Below are positions 43,346-52,298 of a stretch of DNA of 64,000 bases, piece by piece. Below the pieces are notes generated by a model. It made no database searches, had not been told where the DNA came from, and saw only the letters and a list, made by a program, of their open reading frames with translations. Position 1 is the first letter of the stretch. Each line of letters begins with the position of its first letter. The position numbers and the translations under genes are program-made. The DNA is from Amaricoccus sp003258405 (GTDB taxonomy: Bacteria > Pseudomonadota > Alphaproteobacteria > Rhodobacterales > Rhodobacteraceae), in contig NZ_CP171225.1 in NCBI RefSeq assembly GCF_043226085.1, forward strand, positions 1,798,001-1,862,000. The letters are read 5' to 3'.

Positions 43346-44292
43346 CCGCCCGGACCTTCAACCAGCCCCTCGGGGGCAACGAGATGCCGCGCTTCGGCGG
43401 CCCGGCGACGATGATGCGCCTGCCGGCCGCCGGAACCGCCGAAGGGCTCGACGCCTGTTTCGTCGGGATCCCGATGGATATCGGCACCTCCAACCGCCCC
43501 GGCACCCGGCTCGGGCCGCGGCAGATCCGCGACGAAAGCCGGATGATCCGGCCCTACAACATGGCGACGGGGGCCGCCCCCTTCGCGCGGATGCAGGTGG
43601 CCGATATCGGCGACGTGCCGATCAACACCTTCGACCTGAAGAAATCCGTGGAGATCATCGCCGATCATTATCGCGGCATCCTCGCGCACGGCGCGGTGCC
43701 CCTCACGCTCGGCGGCGATCACACGCTGACCTGGCCGATCCTGCGCGCGATGCGCGAGGTGCATGGCCCCGTCGCCCTGATCCATGTCGATGCCCATGCC
43801 GACATCAACGACGAGATGTTCGGCGAGAAGGTCGCGCATGGCTGCCCGTTCCGCCGCGCCTGGGAGGAGGACTGCCTCCGGAACGACAAGGTGTTCCAGA
43901 TCGGGCTGCGCGCCACCGGCTATGCCCCGGACGATTTCGACTGGGGCCGGCGGAACGGCTGGACCGTGGTTCAGGCCGAGGCTTGCTGGTATCAGTCGCT
44001 GAAGCCGCTGATGGCGCAGGTGCGCGAGACCATCGGCAACGCGCCCTGCTACCTCAGCTTCGACATCGACAGCCTCGACCCGGCCTTCGCGCCGGGCACC
44101 GGCACGGTGGAGCCCGGCGGGCTCACCACCTGGCAGGCCTACGAGATCGTGCGGGGCTGCGCTGGGCTCAATCTCGTCGGCTGCGATCTGGTCGAGGTCT
44201 CGCCGCCCTACGATCCGAGCGGCAACACGGCGCTGATCGCGGCCAACCTGCTCTACGAGATGCTCTGCGTGCTGCCGGACCGGCGGGCGTGA
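43342..44292 (+). CDS. gbuA: Guanidinobutyrase-type ureohydrolase (agmatinase/arginase superfamily)
   Basis: A 316-residue ureohydrolase with the full binuclear manganese site: GGDHTL, DAHADIND (His-Asp-His-Asp) and SFDIDSLDPAFAPG. The N-terminal NQPLGGNEMPRFGGPATMMRLP-type stretch and RMIRPYNMATGAAPF are shared with Pseudomonas GbuA (4-guanidinobutyrate to 4-aminobutyrate plus urea) and GpuA (3-guanidinopropionate), and less with agmatinases. The neighbouring permease and aldehyde dehydrogenase fit a guanidinobutyrate route. The exact substrate is inferred. Confidence 0.82.
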   Translation: MTARTFNQPLGGNEMPRFGGPATMMRLPAAGTAEGLDACFVGIPMDIGTSNRPGTRLGPRQIRDESRMIRPYNMATGAAPFARMQVADIGDVPINTFDLKKSVEIIADHYRGILAHGAVPLTLGGDHTLTWPILRAMREVHGPVALIHVDAHADINDEMFGEKVAHGCPFRRAWEEDCLRNDKVFQIGLRATGYAPDDFDWGRRNGWTVVQAEACWYQSLKPLMAQVRETIGNAPCYLSFDIDSLDPAFAPGTGTVEPGGLTTWQAYEIVRGCAGLNLVGCDLVEVSPPYDPSGNTALIAANLLYEMLCVLPDRRA

Positions 44293-44304
44293 CGGGAGGA
44301 CAGC

Positions 44305-45768
44305 TTGGAAACGCTTGAAGATCTCACGGCGCGCATGCGTCCCCTCTTCATCGGCGGGGACTGGCGGCGGGCCGAGGGCGCGGACACCATCGAGGTGTGC
44401 GATCCCTGCACCGGCGCGCCGTTTGCCCGGACCGGAACCGCCTCGGCGGAACAGGTGAGCGCGGCCGCCCAAGCCGCTGCGCGGGCCTTCGCGACCTGGC
44501 GCCGGACGGCGGCGGCGGATCGCGCCGCCCTGCTCGACGGCTTCGCCGCCGGGCTCCGCGCCCGGAAGCCGGTGCTGGTCGCGCTCCAGATGCGCAACAA
44601 CGGCAAGCCGCGGGCGGAAGCCGAGACCGATCTCGACGATGCGGCGGCCTGCTTCGACTATTACGCGGGCCTCGCCCGCGGTCTCGACGCCCCGCGGGCC
44701 GCGGAGACGCTCTCCGATCCGCACTTCGCCGGGCGGCGCGCCGATGCGCCCATCGGGCCTGTGGGGCTCATCGTGCCGTGGAACTTCCCGCTGGTCACCA
44801 GCGCCTGGAAGATCGCGCCCGCGCTTGCCGCCGGGTGCACCGCCGTCCTGAAGGTGTCCGAGATGACGCCGCTCGCGGAGCTGGCCTATGGCGACATCGC
44901 GCAGGAGATCGGCCTGCCGGCGGGGGTGCTCAACATCGTCACGGGGCGCGCGGAGGTGGGGCGCGCCATCGGGAGCGATCCGCGGTTCGCCAAGCTCTCC
45001 TTCACCGGCTCGAACGGCGTCGGTGCGGCGGTGATGGCGGCGGCGGCGGCGCGGACGGTGCCGGTTTCGCTCGAGCTCGGGGGCAAGTCGCCGATCGTGG
45101 TGACGGCCGATGCCGATCTCGAACTCGCGGCCGATCTGGTCGCGGGCGGCATCTTCACCAATTGCGGCCAGATGTGTTCGGCCACCTCGCGGCTGATCGT
45201 CGAGGAGCCGGTCGCGGAGGCGCTCGTCGCGGCGCTGGTCGAGCGGGCCGAAAACCTCGCGCTCGGCGCGCCCGAGACGGCGGAGATGGGGCCGCTCACC
45301 ACGCGGCCGCACTACCTTCGGGTCTCTGCCATGTTCGCGCGCGCGCGGCAGGAGGGCGCGCGCTGCCTGACCGGTGGCGCGGCCGAGGGCGATCCGGCGG
45401 GGCAGTTCGTCCGGCCGACGATCTACGAGGACGTGCCGGCGGCGAGCTTTCTCTGGCGCGAGGAGCTCTTCGCCCCCGTCCTCGCGGTGCGCCGCTGCCG
45501 CGACGACGCCGAAGCGATCCGGCTTGCGAACGACACGGATTTCGGCCTCGCCGCCACCGTCGTGTCCGGAGACCCGGAGCGCGCCGGAGCGATCGCCGAG
45601 CGGATCGACGCGGGCCACATCTGGATCAACACGCCGCAGGTGATCCTGCCCGAGACGCTCTGGGGCGGCTTCCGCGCCAGCGGCATCGGCCGCGAACTCG
45701 GCCCCTCCGGCCTCGAGGCCTACCGGCAGAAGAAATTCATCACCACCAGAACCGCCGCCACGGCCTGA
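44305..45768 (+). CDS. Aldehyde dehydrogenase family protein
   Basis: A 487-residue NAD(P)-dependent aldehyde dehydrogenase. Catalytic residues are present: Asn in VPWNFPL, Glu in LELGGKSP and nucleophile C291 in NCGQMCSATSR. It resembles betaine- and 4-guanidinobutyraldehyde-type dehydrogenases. Beside a guanidinobutyrase it could supply 4-guanidinobutyrate from 4-guanidinobutyraldehyde, or act on the aldehyde produced from 4-aminobutyrate. Starts at a TTG (44305), supported by GGGAGGA four bases upstream; no ATG fits the N-terminus. Confidence 0.87.
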   Translation: METLEDLTARMRPLFIGGDWRRAEGADTIEVCDPCTGAPFARTGTASAEQVSAAAQAAARAFATWRRTAAADRAALLDGFAAGLRARKPVLVALQMRNNGKPRAEAETDLDDAAACFDYYAGLARGLDAPRAAETLSDPHFAGRRADAPIGPVGLIVPWNFPLVTSAWKIAPALAAGCTAVLKVSEMTPLAELAYGDIAQEIGLPAGVLNIVTGRAEVGRAIGSDPRFAKLSFTGSNGVGAAVMAAAAARTVPVSLELGGKSPIVVTADADLELAADLVAGGIFTNCGQMCSATSRLIVEEPVAEALVAALVERAENLALGAPETAEMGPLTTRPHYLRVSAMFARARQEGARCLTGGAAEGDPAGQFVRPTIYEDVPAASFLWREELFAPVLAVRRCRDDAEAIRLANDTDFGLAATVVSGDPERAGAIAERIDAGHIWINTPQVILPETLWGGFRASGIGRELGPSGLEAYRQKKFITTRTAATA

Positions 45769-45798
45769 CATGGGGGACCGCCATCCTGAGGGTTGAAG

Positions 45799-45820
45799 GG
45801 GCCGGCCGCAGGGCTGGCCC
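45799..45820. terminator. Hairpin between convergent aldehyde dehydrogenase and DUF2794 genes
   Basis: An 8-bp stem with one G-U pair (GGGCCGGC with GCTGGCCC) and 6-nt loop, 30 nt after the aldehyde dehydrogenase stop. There is no T-tract. Confidence 0.35.
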
Positions 45821-45923
45821 TGCCCGGCGAAACCGGATCGGGCAAGAAAACGGCGGCGGGGAGACTGCGACATTCCGACCTGATGTCGGCAAATGCCGCG
45901 CCGCGGCCTCCGGGCCGCGCGGG

Positions 45924-46262
45924 TCAGACCGGGCGGATCAGCTTCTTTTCGAGGACGCGCAGCACGGTGGCGAGGTCGGAGCCGCGGCGGAGGATGCGGC
46001 CGTCCATGCCGAGCACGGCGTATTGCTGCTGCCGGGCGGCAAGGCGCGGGCGCTTCTCGATCCGGTAGACCGGGTGCTCGGCGGTGTGGCGGAAGACCGA
46101 GAACACCGCCACATCGCGCAGCATCGAGATGCCGTAATCGCGCCAGATCCCGGCCGCGACCATGCGGCCGTAGAGACCGAGAATGACGGAAAGCTCCGTT
46201 CGGTGAAAGCTCACGCGTTCGGGAGGCTGGGGAAACGGCGTGATATCCGCGGAGTGCACCAT
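45924..46262 (-). CDS. DUF2794 family protein
   Basis: A 112-residue protein with the DUF2794 core: VSFHRTELSVILGLYGRMVAAG, then WRDYGISMLRDVAVFSVFR, YRIEKRPRLAARQQQYAV and a C-terminal LRVLEKKLI. The family is confined mostly to alphaproteobacteria and has no known function. The ATG at 46262 was chosen; a TTG at 46298 would add 12 residues. It is divergent from glcD (about 200 bp between starts) and convergent with the aldehyde dehydrogenase. Confidence 0.85.
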   Translation of the reverse strand: MVHSADITPFPQPPERVSFHRTELSVILGLYGRMVAAGIWRDYGISMLRDVAVFSVFRHTAEHPVYRIEKRPRLAARQQQYAVLGMDGRILRRGSDLATVLRVLEKKLIRPV

Positions 46263-46463
46263 GGCGTCCAGAATGGCCGCGATCCGGGCCGTTGGCAAGT
46301 TTTCGTTGCGCGGGCGGGCGCTTGGGCGGGATCGGGCCGAGCCCGCGGCGCGGGATGCCCCCGGCCCTGCCCCCCGTCCGCAGCCAAGGCTTGGCAGCGG
46401 GCGCGAAGACGCCTAGGCTCCGGGCAAAACCAGTGCGACGGGTTCCCCGGGGGAGGAACAGCC

Positions 46464-47915
46464 ATGCAGATGCCGGAACCGGATCCGGATATCCTGAGGC
46501 GCAAGGCGGCGATCGTCGCCCATCTCGAGGATATCCTGCCCAGGGGCGCGGTGATTTCCGAGCCCGAAGAGGTGCGCGCCTACGAATGTGACGCGCTGAC
46601 CGCCTATCGCTGCCCGCCGCTCGCCGTGGTGCTGCCCGCGAGCACGGCGGAGGTCTCCGCGGTGCTCGAGCTCTGCCATCGCGAGGGCGTGCCGGTGGTG
46701 CCGCGCGGTTCGGGGACGAGCCTTGCGGGCGGGGCGCTGCCGACCGCCGATTGCGTGCTGCTCGGCGTGGCGCGGCTCAACCAGGTGCTCGAGACCGATT
46801 ACGAGAACCGCTTCATCCGGGTGCAGACGGGGCGCACCAATCTCAGCGTCACCGGCGCGGTGGAGGCGGACGGCTTCTTCTACGCGCCCGACCCGTCGAG
46901 CCAGCTCGCCTGCGCCATCGCGGGCAACATCGCGATGAATTCGGGCGGCGCGCATTGCCTCAAGTATGGCGTCACCACCAACAACCTGCTCGGCGTCACG
47001 CTCGTGCTGATGGACGGGACGGTGGTGGAGCTCGGCGGCGCGCATCTCGATGCCGCGGGCTATGACCTTCTCGGCGTCATCTGCGGCTCGGAGGGCCAGC
47101 TCGGCGTGGTGACGGAGGCGACGCTCCGCATCCTGCGGAAGCCCGAGGGCGCCCGGCCGGTGCTGATCGGGTTCGATTCGAGCGAGGTGGCGGGCGCCTG
47201 CGTCTCCGACATCATCAAGGCGGGGCTGCTGCCGGTGGCGATCGAGTTCATGGACGGGCCGAGCATCCGGGCCTGCGAGGATTTCGCGCGCGCGGGCTAT
47301 CCGGATGTCGAGGCGCTGCTGATCGTCGAGGTCGAGGGCTCGGAGACGGAGATCGACGAGCAGCTCGCGCGGATCAGCGACATCGCCCGGCGGCATGCGC
47401 CGCGCGAGCTGCGCGAGAGCCGGTCGGCGGCGGAATCGGCGCTGATCTGGAAGGGGCGCAAGGCAGCGTTCGGCGCCATGGGCCAGATCGCGGACTACAT
47501 CTGTCTCGACGGGGTGATCCCGGTGAGCGAGCTGCCCTACGTGCTGCGCCGGATCACCGAGCTGACCGCGGAGTACGGCCTCGGGGTCGCGAATGTCTTT
47601 CACGCCGGGGACGGCAATCTCCACCCGCTGCTGCTCTATGATGCCAATGCGCCGGGCGATCTGGAGAAGGCCGAGGCGCTGGGGGCCGACATCCTCCGGC
47701 TCTGCGTCGAGGTGGGGGGCTGTCTCACCGGCGAGCATGGCGTGGGGGTGGAGAAGCGTGACCTGATGAGCCATCAGTACGGGCCCGACGATCTCGAGGC
47801 GCAGCTCAGGGTGAAGGACGTGTTCGATCCGGACTGGCTGCTGAACCCGGCCAAGGTCTTCCCGCTCGCGGCGAGCGAAAGCCGGCGGCGCCGCGCGGCC
47901 GCGCCAGTGGCCTGA
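46464..47915 (+). CDS. glcD: Glycolate oxidase, FAD-linked subunit GlcD
   Basis: A 483-residue FAD-linked oxidase. The FAD-binding domain (residues ~50-230) has VPVVPRGSGTSLAGGALP and AGNIAMNSGGAHCLKYG, with ICGSEGQLGVVTEATL. The C-terminal domain has the substrate/metal residues (FHAGDGNLHPLLLYD, GCLTGEHGVGVEKRDLM). With GlcE and GlcF it oxidises glycolate to glyoxylate at the inner membrane. A GGGGGAGGA ribosome-binding site precedes the ATG. glcE starts 4 nt after its stop. Confidence 0.93.
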   Translation: MQMPEPDPDILRRKAAIVAHLEDILPRGAVISEPEEVRAYECDALTAYRCPPLAVVLPASTAEVSAVLELCHREGVPVVPRGSGTSLAGGALPTADCVLLGVARLNQVLETDYENRFIRVQTGRTNLSVTGAVEADGFFYAPDPSSQLACAIAGNIAMNSGGAHCLKYGVTTNNLLGVTLVLMDGTVVELGGAHLDAAGYDLLGVICGSEGQLGVVTEATLRILRKPEGARPVLIGFDSSEVAGACVSDIIKAGLLPVAIEFMDGPSIRACEDFARAGYPDVEALLIVEVEGSETEIDEQLARISDIARRHAPRELRESRSAAESALIWKGRKAAFGAMGQIADYICLDGVIPVSELPYVLRRITELTAEYGLGVANVFHAGDGNLHPLLLYDANAPGDLEKAEALGADILRLCVEVGGCLTGEHGVGVEKRDLMSHQYGPDDLEAQLRVKDVFDPDWLLNPAKVFPLAASESRRRRAAAPVA

Positions 47916-47919
47916 GCCG

Positions 47920-49080
47920 ATGGCGGAGATCCTTCCGAAGGACGAGGCGGAGCTTGCCGAGGCGGTGGCCGCGGCTGCCGCGGAACGGCGGGGCCTTGCG
48001 ATCCGGGGCGGCGGCACGCGGGAGGCCGGCCGGGCCGCGGCCGAGGATGTGCTTTCGCTCGCGGGGCTCACCGGCATCACGCTCTACGAGCCGGGCGCGC
48101 TCACGCTCGTGGTCCGTGCCGGCACGCCGCTCGCGGAGGTGACGGCGGCGCTGGCGGCGGAGGGCCAGAGGCTCGCCTTCGAGCCCTGGGACCCGCGCGG
48201 CTTTTCCGGACGGAACGGCGTTCCGACCGTCGGCGGCATGGCGGCGGTCAATGCCTCCGGGCCGCGGCGCATCCAGGCCGGGGCCTGTCGCGATGCGATG
48301 ATCGGGGTGCGCTTTGTCGACGGCACCGGGCGGGTGATCCGCAATGGCGGCCGGGTGATGAAGAACGTGACCGGCCTCGATCTGGTGAAGCTCATGGCCG
48401 GAAGCCACGGCACGCTCGGGGTGATGACGGAGATCGCCTTCAAGCTGCTCCCCTGCCCCGAGACGGTGGCGAGCGTGGTGATCGACGGGCTCGACATCGC
48501 CACCGCGGCCCGCGCGATGACGACGGCGATGGCGACGCCCTATGACGTGACCGGCGCGGCGCATCTGCCCGACGGGCCGGACGGCGCGCCGCTCACCATG
48601 CTGCGGCTCGAGGGGTTCGAGACCTCGGTGGCGCACCGGGCGCAGGAGCTTTCGGCGGTGCTGCGCCATTTCGGGCCGACCCGGCGGATCGAGGGCGCGG
48701 GGCACTGGCCGCTGGTGCGCGACGCGGGCGGTTTCGGCGGGCGCCTCGGTGCGGTCTGGCGCATCTCGGTCCGGCCGACCGACGGGCCGTTGCTGGCCGC
48801 GCGGCTCGGGGGCGCGGAACTGATCCTCGACTGGGCGGGCGGGCTCGTCTGGGCGCTGGTGCCGGAGGATCTCGACCTGCGCGCGCTCATGGGCGGCATC
48901 GGCGGCCATGCGACGCTGCTGCGCGGCGCGCCCGAAACCTTCGCCCGCTGGGGCGCGTTCCACCCCGCCCCCGCGCCGGTCGCGGGGCTCTCGGCCGGGC
49001 TCCGCGCGCGCTTCGACCCGGCGGGCATCCTCAATCCCGGGCTGATGGACACGCGGCCTTCCCGCGCGGCCGTGGCCTGA
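47920..49080 (+). CDS. glcE: Glycolate oxidase subunit GlcE
   Basis: A 386-residue FAD-binding subunit shorter than GlcD. The FAD-binding region includes GLAIRGGGTREAGR, VRAGTPLAEVTAAL, FSGRNGVPTVGGMAAVNASG, and the GGRVMKNVTGLDLVKLMAGS stretch typical of GlcE. The C-terminal part is reduced. It is required for complex function in E. coli. It lies between glcD and glcF with 4 and 13 nt spacing. Confidence 0.92.
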   Translation: MAEILPKDEAELAEAVAAAAAERRGLAIRGGGTREAGRAAAEDVLSLAGLTGITLYEPGALTLVVRAGTPLAEVTAALAAEGQRLAFEPWDPRGFSGRNGVPTVGGMAAVNASGPRRIQAGACRDAMIGVRFVDGTGRVIRNGGRVMKNVTGLDLVKLMAGSHGTLGVMTEIAFKLLPCPETVASVVIDGLDIATAARAMTTAMATPYDVTGAAHLPDGPDGAPLTMLRLEGFETSVAHRAQELSAVLRHFGPTRRIEGAGHWPLVRDAGGFGGRLGAVWRISVRPTDGPLLAARLGGAELILDWAGGLVWALVPEDLDLRALMGGIGGHATLLRGAPETFARWGAFHPAPAPVAGLSAGLRARFDPAGILNPGLMDTRPSRAAVA

Positions 49081-49093
49081 GGCGGAGAGCGAC

Positions 49094-50389
49094 ATGCAGA
49101 CGAATTTCAGCGCCGAGCAGCTTGCCGACCCGGAGGTGGCGCGGTCGAACAAGATCCTGCGGGCCTGCGTGCACTGCGGGTTCTGCACCGCCACCTGCCC
49201 GACCTATCAGGTGCTGGGCGACGAGCTCGACAGCCCGCGCGGGCGGATCTACCTCATCAAGGACATGCTGGAGAAGGGGCGGCCCGCGGATGAACGCACC
49301 GTGCGGCATATCGACCGCTGCCTCTCCTGCCTCTCCTGCATGACGACCTGCCCCTCGGGGGTGGATTACATGCATCTCGTGGACCATGCGCGGGTGCATA
49401 TCGAGCGGACCTACCGCCGGCCGCTGCCCGACCGGGCGATGCGCTGGCTGCTCGCGCGCATCCTGCCCTATCCCAGGCGCTTCCGCTTCGCGATCCTCGG
49501 CGCCTGGATCGCGCGGCCCTTCGCGCGTCTGCTGCCCCGCACGCTCGGGGCGATGATCCGCTTCGCGCCCCGCTCGCTGCCGCCGCCGAGCCGGATGGAC
49601 GACCCGCAGGTCTTTCCCGCCGAGGGCACCCGGCGGCGGCGCGTGGCGCTGCTCACCGGCTGCGCCCAGCGCGCGCTCAACACCGACATCAACGCGGCGA
49701 CCATCCGGCTGCTGACCCGGCACGGCTGCGAGGTGGTGATCGCGCGGGGGCTCGGCTGCTGCGGCGCGCTCACCCATCACATGGGCAAGGAGGAGGAGGC
49801 GCGCGCCCATGCCGCGGGCACGATCCGGGCCTTCATGCGCGAGATCTCGGGCCAGGGGCTCGATGCGATCGTCATCAACACCTCCGGCTGCGGCACGGTG
49901 GTGAAGGATTACGGCACGCTCTTCGAGGGCCACCCGCTCGAGCCGCAGGCCCGGCGGGTCGCCGAACGGGCGCGCGACGTGGTCGAGCTGATGGTCGAGC
50001 TCGGGGTGGAGACGCCCGCGACGCCGCGCAAGCTGCGCGTTGCCTATCACGCTGCCTGCTCGCTCCAGCACGGCCAGCGCGTCACCGGCGCCCCGAAGGC
50101 GCTGCTCGCCGCGGCGGGCTACGAGGTGGTGGAGCCGCGCGATGCGCATCTCTGCTGCGGCTCGGCCGGAACCTACAACCTGCTCCAGCCGGAGATCTCG
50201 GCGAAGCTCCGGGAGCGCAAGGTCGCGACCCTCGAGGTGCTGGAGCCGCAGATCGTGGCGGCGGGAAACATCGGCTGCATGATGCAGATCGGCTCGGGGA
50301 CGGAGGTGCCGGTGGTCCATACCGCCGAGCTGCTCGACTGGGCGACGGGCGGACCGCGCCCGCCGGCGCTGGCCGGGCTGGCGGTCTGA
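49094..50389 (+). CDS. glcF: Glycolate oxidase iron-sulfur subunit GlcF
   Basis: A 431-residue protein with two [4Fe-4S] motifs near the N-terminus (CVHCGFCTATCP and CLSCLSCMTTCP). Two CCG-type cysteine-rich domains follow (GCAQRALNTDIN, LGCCGALTHHMG; then YHAACSLQHGQ, CCGSAGTYNLLQ). It passes electrons from GlcDE to the quinone pool. It is last of the glcDEF group. The serine protease gene starts 5 bp downstream, so that gene may be co-transcribed. Confidence 0.94.
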   Translation: MQTNFSAEQLADPEVARSNKILRACVHCGFCTATCPTYQVLGDELDSPRGRIYLIKDMLEKGRPADERTVRHIDRCLSCLSCMTTCPSGVDYMHLVDHARVHIERTYRRPLPDRAMRWLLARILPYPRRFRFAILGAWIARPFARLLPRTLGAMIRFAPRSLPPPSRMDDPQVFPAEGTRRRRVALLTGCAQRALNTDINAATIRLLTRHGCEVVIARGLGCCGALTHHMGKEEEARAHAAGTIRAFMREISGQGLDAIVINTSGCGTVVKDYGTLFEGHPLEPQARRVAERARDVVELMVELGVETPATPRKLRVAYHAACSLQHGQRVTGAPKALLAAAGYEVVEPRDAHLCCGSAGTYNLLQPEISAKLRERKVATLEVLEPQIVAAGNIGCMMQIGSGTEVPVVHTAELLDWATGGPRPPALAGLAV

Positions 50390-50394
50390 CGCCC

Positions 50395-51177
50395 ATGCGC
50401 CGGGCGATCGCCGGGCTCGCGCTCCTGCTGCTTGCAGCCGGCGCGGGCGGCGGACCGGCCGGCGCGCAGCCCTTTACCCGGGGCCGGATGCTCGAGCCGG
50501 GCGAAGCGGGCGCCTATCGCGCCGTCGGCCGGCTCAACCTCGGCGGCGCGGGCTTCTGCACCGCGACGCTCGTCTCGCCGCGCGAGGCCGTCACCGCCGC
50601 CCACTGCCTCTTCGAGGCGCGCACCGGCGCCCCGCGCCGCCTCTCGGGCCTGCGCTTCGTGGCGGGCTTCGACCGGGGCCGCTATGCCGCCCTCCGGGGC
50701 ATCGTCGGGGCCGCGGTGACGCCGGGCTTCCGCTTCGACGGCACGGCGCCCGACCGGACACTCGCGGACGATCTCGCCCTGCTCCTCCTCGATGCGCCGG
50801 TCGCGGCGGAGGACGCGGTGCCGCTCGCCTTCGGCGGGCCGCGCACCGAGGCCGACGGCCTGCTGGCGATCGTGGCCTACGCCCGCAACCGCTCGCAGGC
50901 CCCCTCGCGCCTCGGGCCCTGCCGCTCGATCCCCTGGCAGCCGCGGCTCATCGCGCTCGACTGCCGGGTGGATTTCGGCGCCTCGGGCGCCCCGGTGCTG
51001 GCCGGGCCGGAGACCGGCCCGCTCCGGCTCGTCGCCGTTGTCTCGGCCCTTGGCGAGGCGCAGGGCGGGCTTCATGCCACGACGCTCGCGGTCGAGGCCG
51101 ACCCCGCCCGGCTCGAGGCCCTGCGCAGGATCGCGGCGCAGGCCATCTGGCCCGTGAGCGGGCCTGCGCCGGACTAG
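50395..51177 (+). CDS. Secreted trypsin-like serine protease
   Basis: A 260-residue protein with a signal peptide (residues ~1-24, cleavage near AGAQP) and a chymotrypsin-fold protease domain. The triad is visible as H70 (TAAHC), D126 (ADDLALLLLD) and S197 (FGASGAPVL). The S197 context is GASGAP rather than the classic GDSGGP, as in Glu-specific endopeptidase-like and other bacterial S1 proteases. It is periplasmic or secreted. It is 5 bp downstream of glcF without its own clear promoter, a probable chance operon member. Confidence 0.85.
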   Translation: MRRAIAGLALLLLAAGAGGGPAGAQPFTRGRMLEPGEAGAYRAVGRLNLGGAGFCTATLVSPREAVTAAHCLFEARTGAPRRLSGLRFVAGFDRGRYAALRGIVGAAVTPGFRFDGTAPDRTLADDLALLLLDAPVAAEDAVPLAFGGPRTEADGLLAIVAYARNRSQAPSRLGPCRSIPWQPRLIALDCRVDFGASGAPVLAGPETGPLRLVAVVSALGEAQGGLHATTLAVEADPARLEALRRIAAQAIWPVSGPAPD

Positions 51178-51179
51178 GG

Positions 51180-52064
51180 TCAGGCGCTTCGCACCGGCCA
51201 GACCTCGAGCAGCCCCGAGAGGAGCACGAGCGCGCCGCCCGCGATCTCGAGGGGCGCGAGATGCTCGCCCGCGAACAGCGCCGCCGACACGGCCCCGACC
51301 AGCACTTCGACCATCAGCAGGATGCCGACCCGCGCGGGTTCGAGCCGGACGGTCGCCCACATCAGGCTGGCAATGGAAAGCGCCCACCAGATCCCGCCCG
51401 TCGCGGCGGCAAGCCCGAACGCGCGCAAGGGGCTTTCGAGCCCCGCCGCGGCGGGAAGGGGCGCCAGGGCGGGGGCGAGCAGCAGGGCTGCGGCGGCGGC
51501 GCCTGCGGCGAAGACGAAGGCCGCCTCGCCCGGACCGAGATCGGATTTCGTGCGGATGCCGGTGGTCGCCACCGACCAGAGCAGCCCCGCGAGCAGCGCC
51601 ATCCATTCCCCGGCACTGCGCGGCAGCGGCGCCTCGCCCCGGGCGCTGAGCATCACCACAAGGCCGAGAAGGCCGACGGCGATGGCGACGATCCGCAGGC
51701 GCGGCGTCTGCCAGCCCATGACATAGCGGCCGATGAGCGTGCTCCAGACCGGGGTGAGAAAGTAGAGCAGGATGATGATCGCCACGCGGCCATGGACGAG
51801 CCCCACGGAATAGAGCGCGAAGGCTGCGCCCCCGAGCGCGACCGAGGCGAGCGCGAGGGGGTGCGCCGCCGCCAGCGCCCGCCGGCGCCGGATCGCGAGG
51901 GGGGCGAGCAGGAGGCCTGCGGCAAGGGTGATCGCCGCCGTGCCCCAGGCGCCGGCGAGACCCAGGGCGTCGAGCGCGCGGACGGGAAGCCAGTAGAGCC
52001 CCCAGAACGCGCCGGTGGCGAAGACGATTGCCGTGGCGCGCGCGGTCTGGCGGTCTCCCTCCAT
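51180..52064 (-). CDS. DMT superfamily transporter (EamA family, second)
   Basis: A 294-residue permease with ten predicted spans in two EamA repeats (GAFWGLYWLPVRALDALG in the first; PARVGILLMVEVLVGAVSAALFAGE in the second). The Pro-rich exporter motif and the LSGLLEVWPVR C-terminus are as in drug/metabolite exporters. The substrate is unknown. Convergent with the serine protease (2 bp between stops). Confidence 0.85.
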   Translation of the reverse strand: MEGDRQTARATAIVFATGAFWGLYWLPVRALDALGLAGAWGTAAITLAAGLLLAPLAIRRRRALAAAHPLALASVALGGAAFALYSVGLVHGRVAIIILLYFLTPVWSTLIGRYVMGWQTPRLRIVAIAVGLLGLVVMLSARGEAPLPRSAGEWMALLAGLLWSVATTGIRTKSDLGPGEAAFVFAAGAAAAALLLAPALAPLPAAAGLESPLRAFGLAAATGGIWWALSIASLMWATVRLEPARVGILLMVEVLVGAVSAALFAGEHLAPLEIAGGALVLLSGLLEVWPVRSA

Positions 52065-52168
52065 GCCCCGCGCCTATGCCGGGCGCCGGCGGAAGGCACG
52101 CGTCCGTTTCCGGCCCGCTGCGGCGCTCGGGAGCTGCAAAAAATTCTGCCGCGCGCCGCCGGAAGCTC

Positions 52169-52197
52169 TTGATAAGGCGGGGGACTGTTCCCACATG
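52169..52197 (+). promoter_or_regulatory. Candidate heat-shock (RpoH) promoter of hsp20
   Basis: CTTGAT (52169-52174) and CCCACAT (52191-52197), 16 bp apart, resemble the sigma-32 elements CTTGAA and CCCCAT. Transcription would start near 52204, exactly where the structured leader of hsp20 begins. Confidence 0.5.
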
Positions 52198-52203
52198 CGC
52201 ACT

Positions 52204-52298
52204 GTCCGGCGCCGAAGGAACGGGCCGGGCGGACGACCCGAGGACCTGTCCGGATGGAAGGTCCGATCAGATGTATCGCTTCTCAGAGGATGCAGACC
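52204..52298 (+). ncRNA. ROSE-like RNA thermometer in the hsp20 leader
   Basis: The 95-nt leader folds into successive hairpins. An outer GTCCG/CGGAC pair (52204-52208 with 52230-52234) comes first, then GGACCT/AGGTCC (52242-52247 with 52259-52264). The last hairpin (52272-52280 with 52287-52294) contains the ribosome-binding AGGA. In it, UCGCU (52276-52280) pairs with AGGA (52287-52290) and leaves one bulged G (52278). This is the U-Y-G-C-U hallmark of ROSE elements, which block translation of small heat-shock genes until the stem melts. The AGGA ends 8 nt before the ATG. It is identified from sequence and hand folding only. Confidence 0.72.

Noticed and set aside
43285..45873. Long minus-strand open frame (862 codons) opposite the ureohydrolase and aldehyde dehydrogenase
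   Set aside because: It spans two conserved genes on the other strand and has no recognisable domain.
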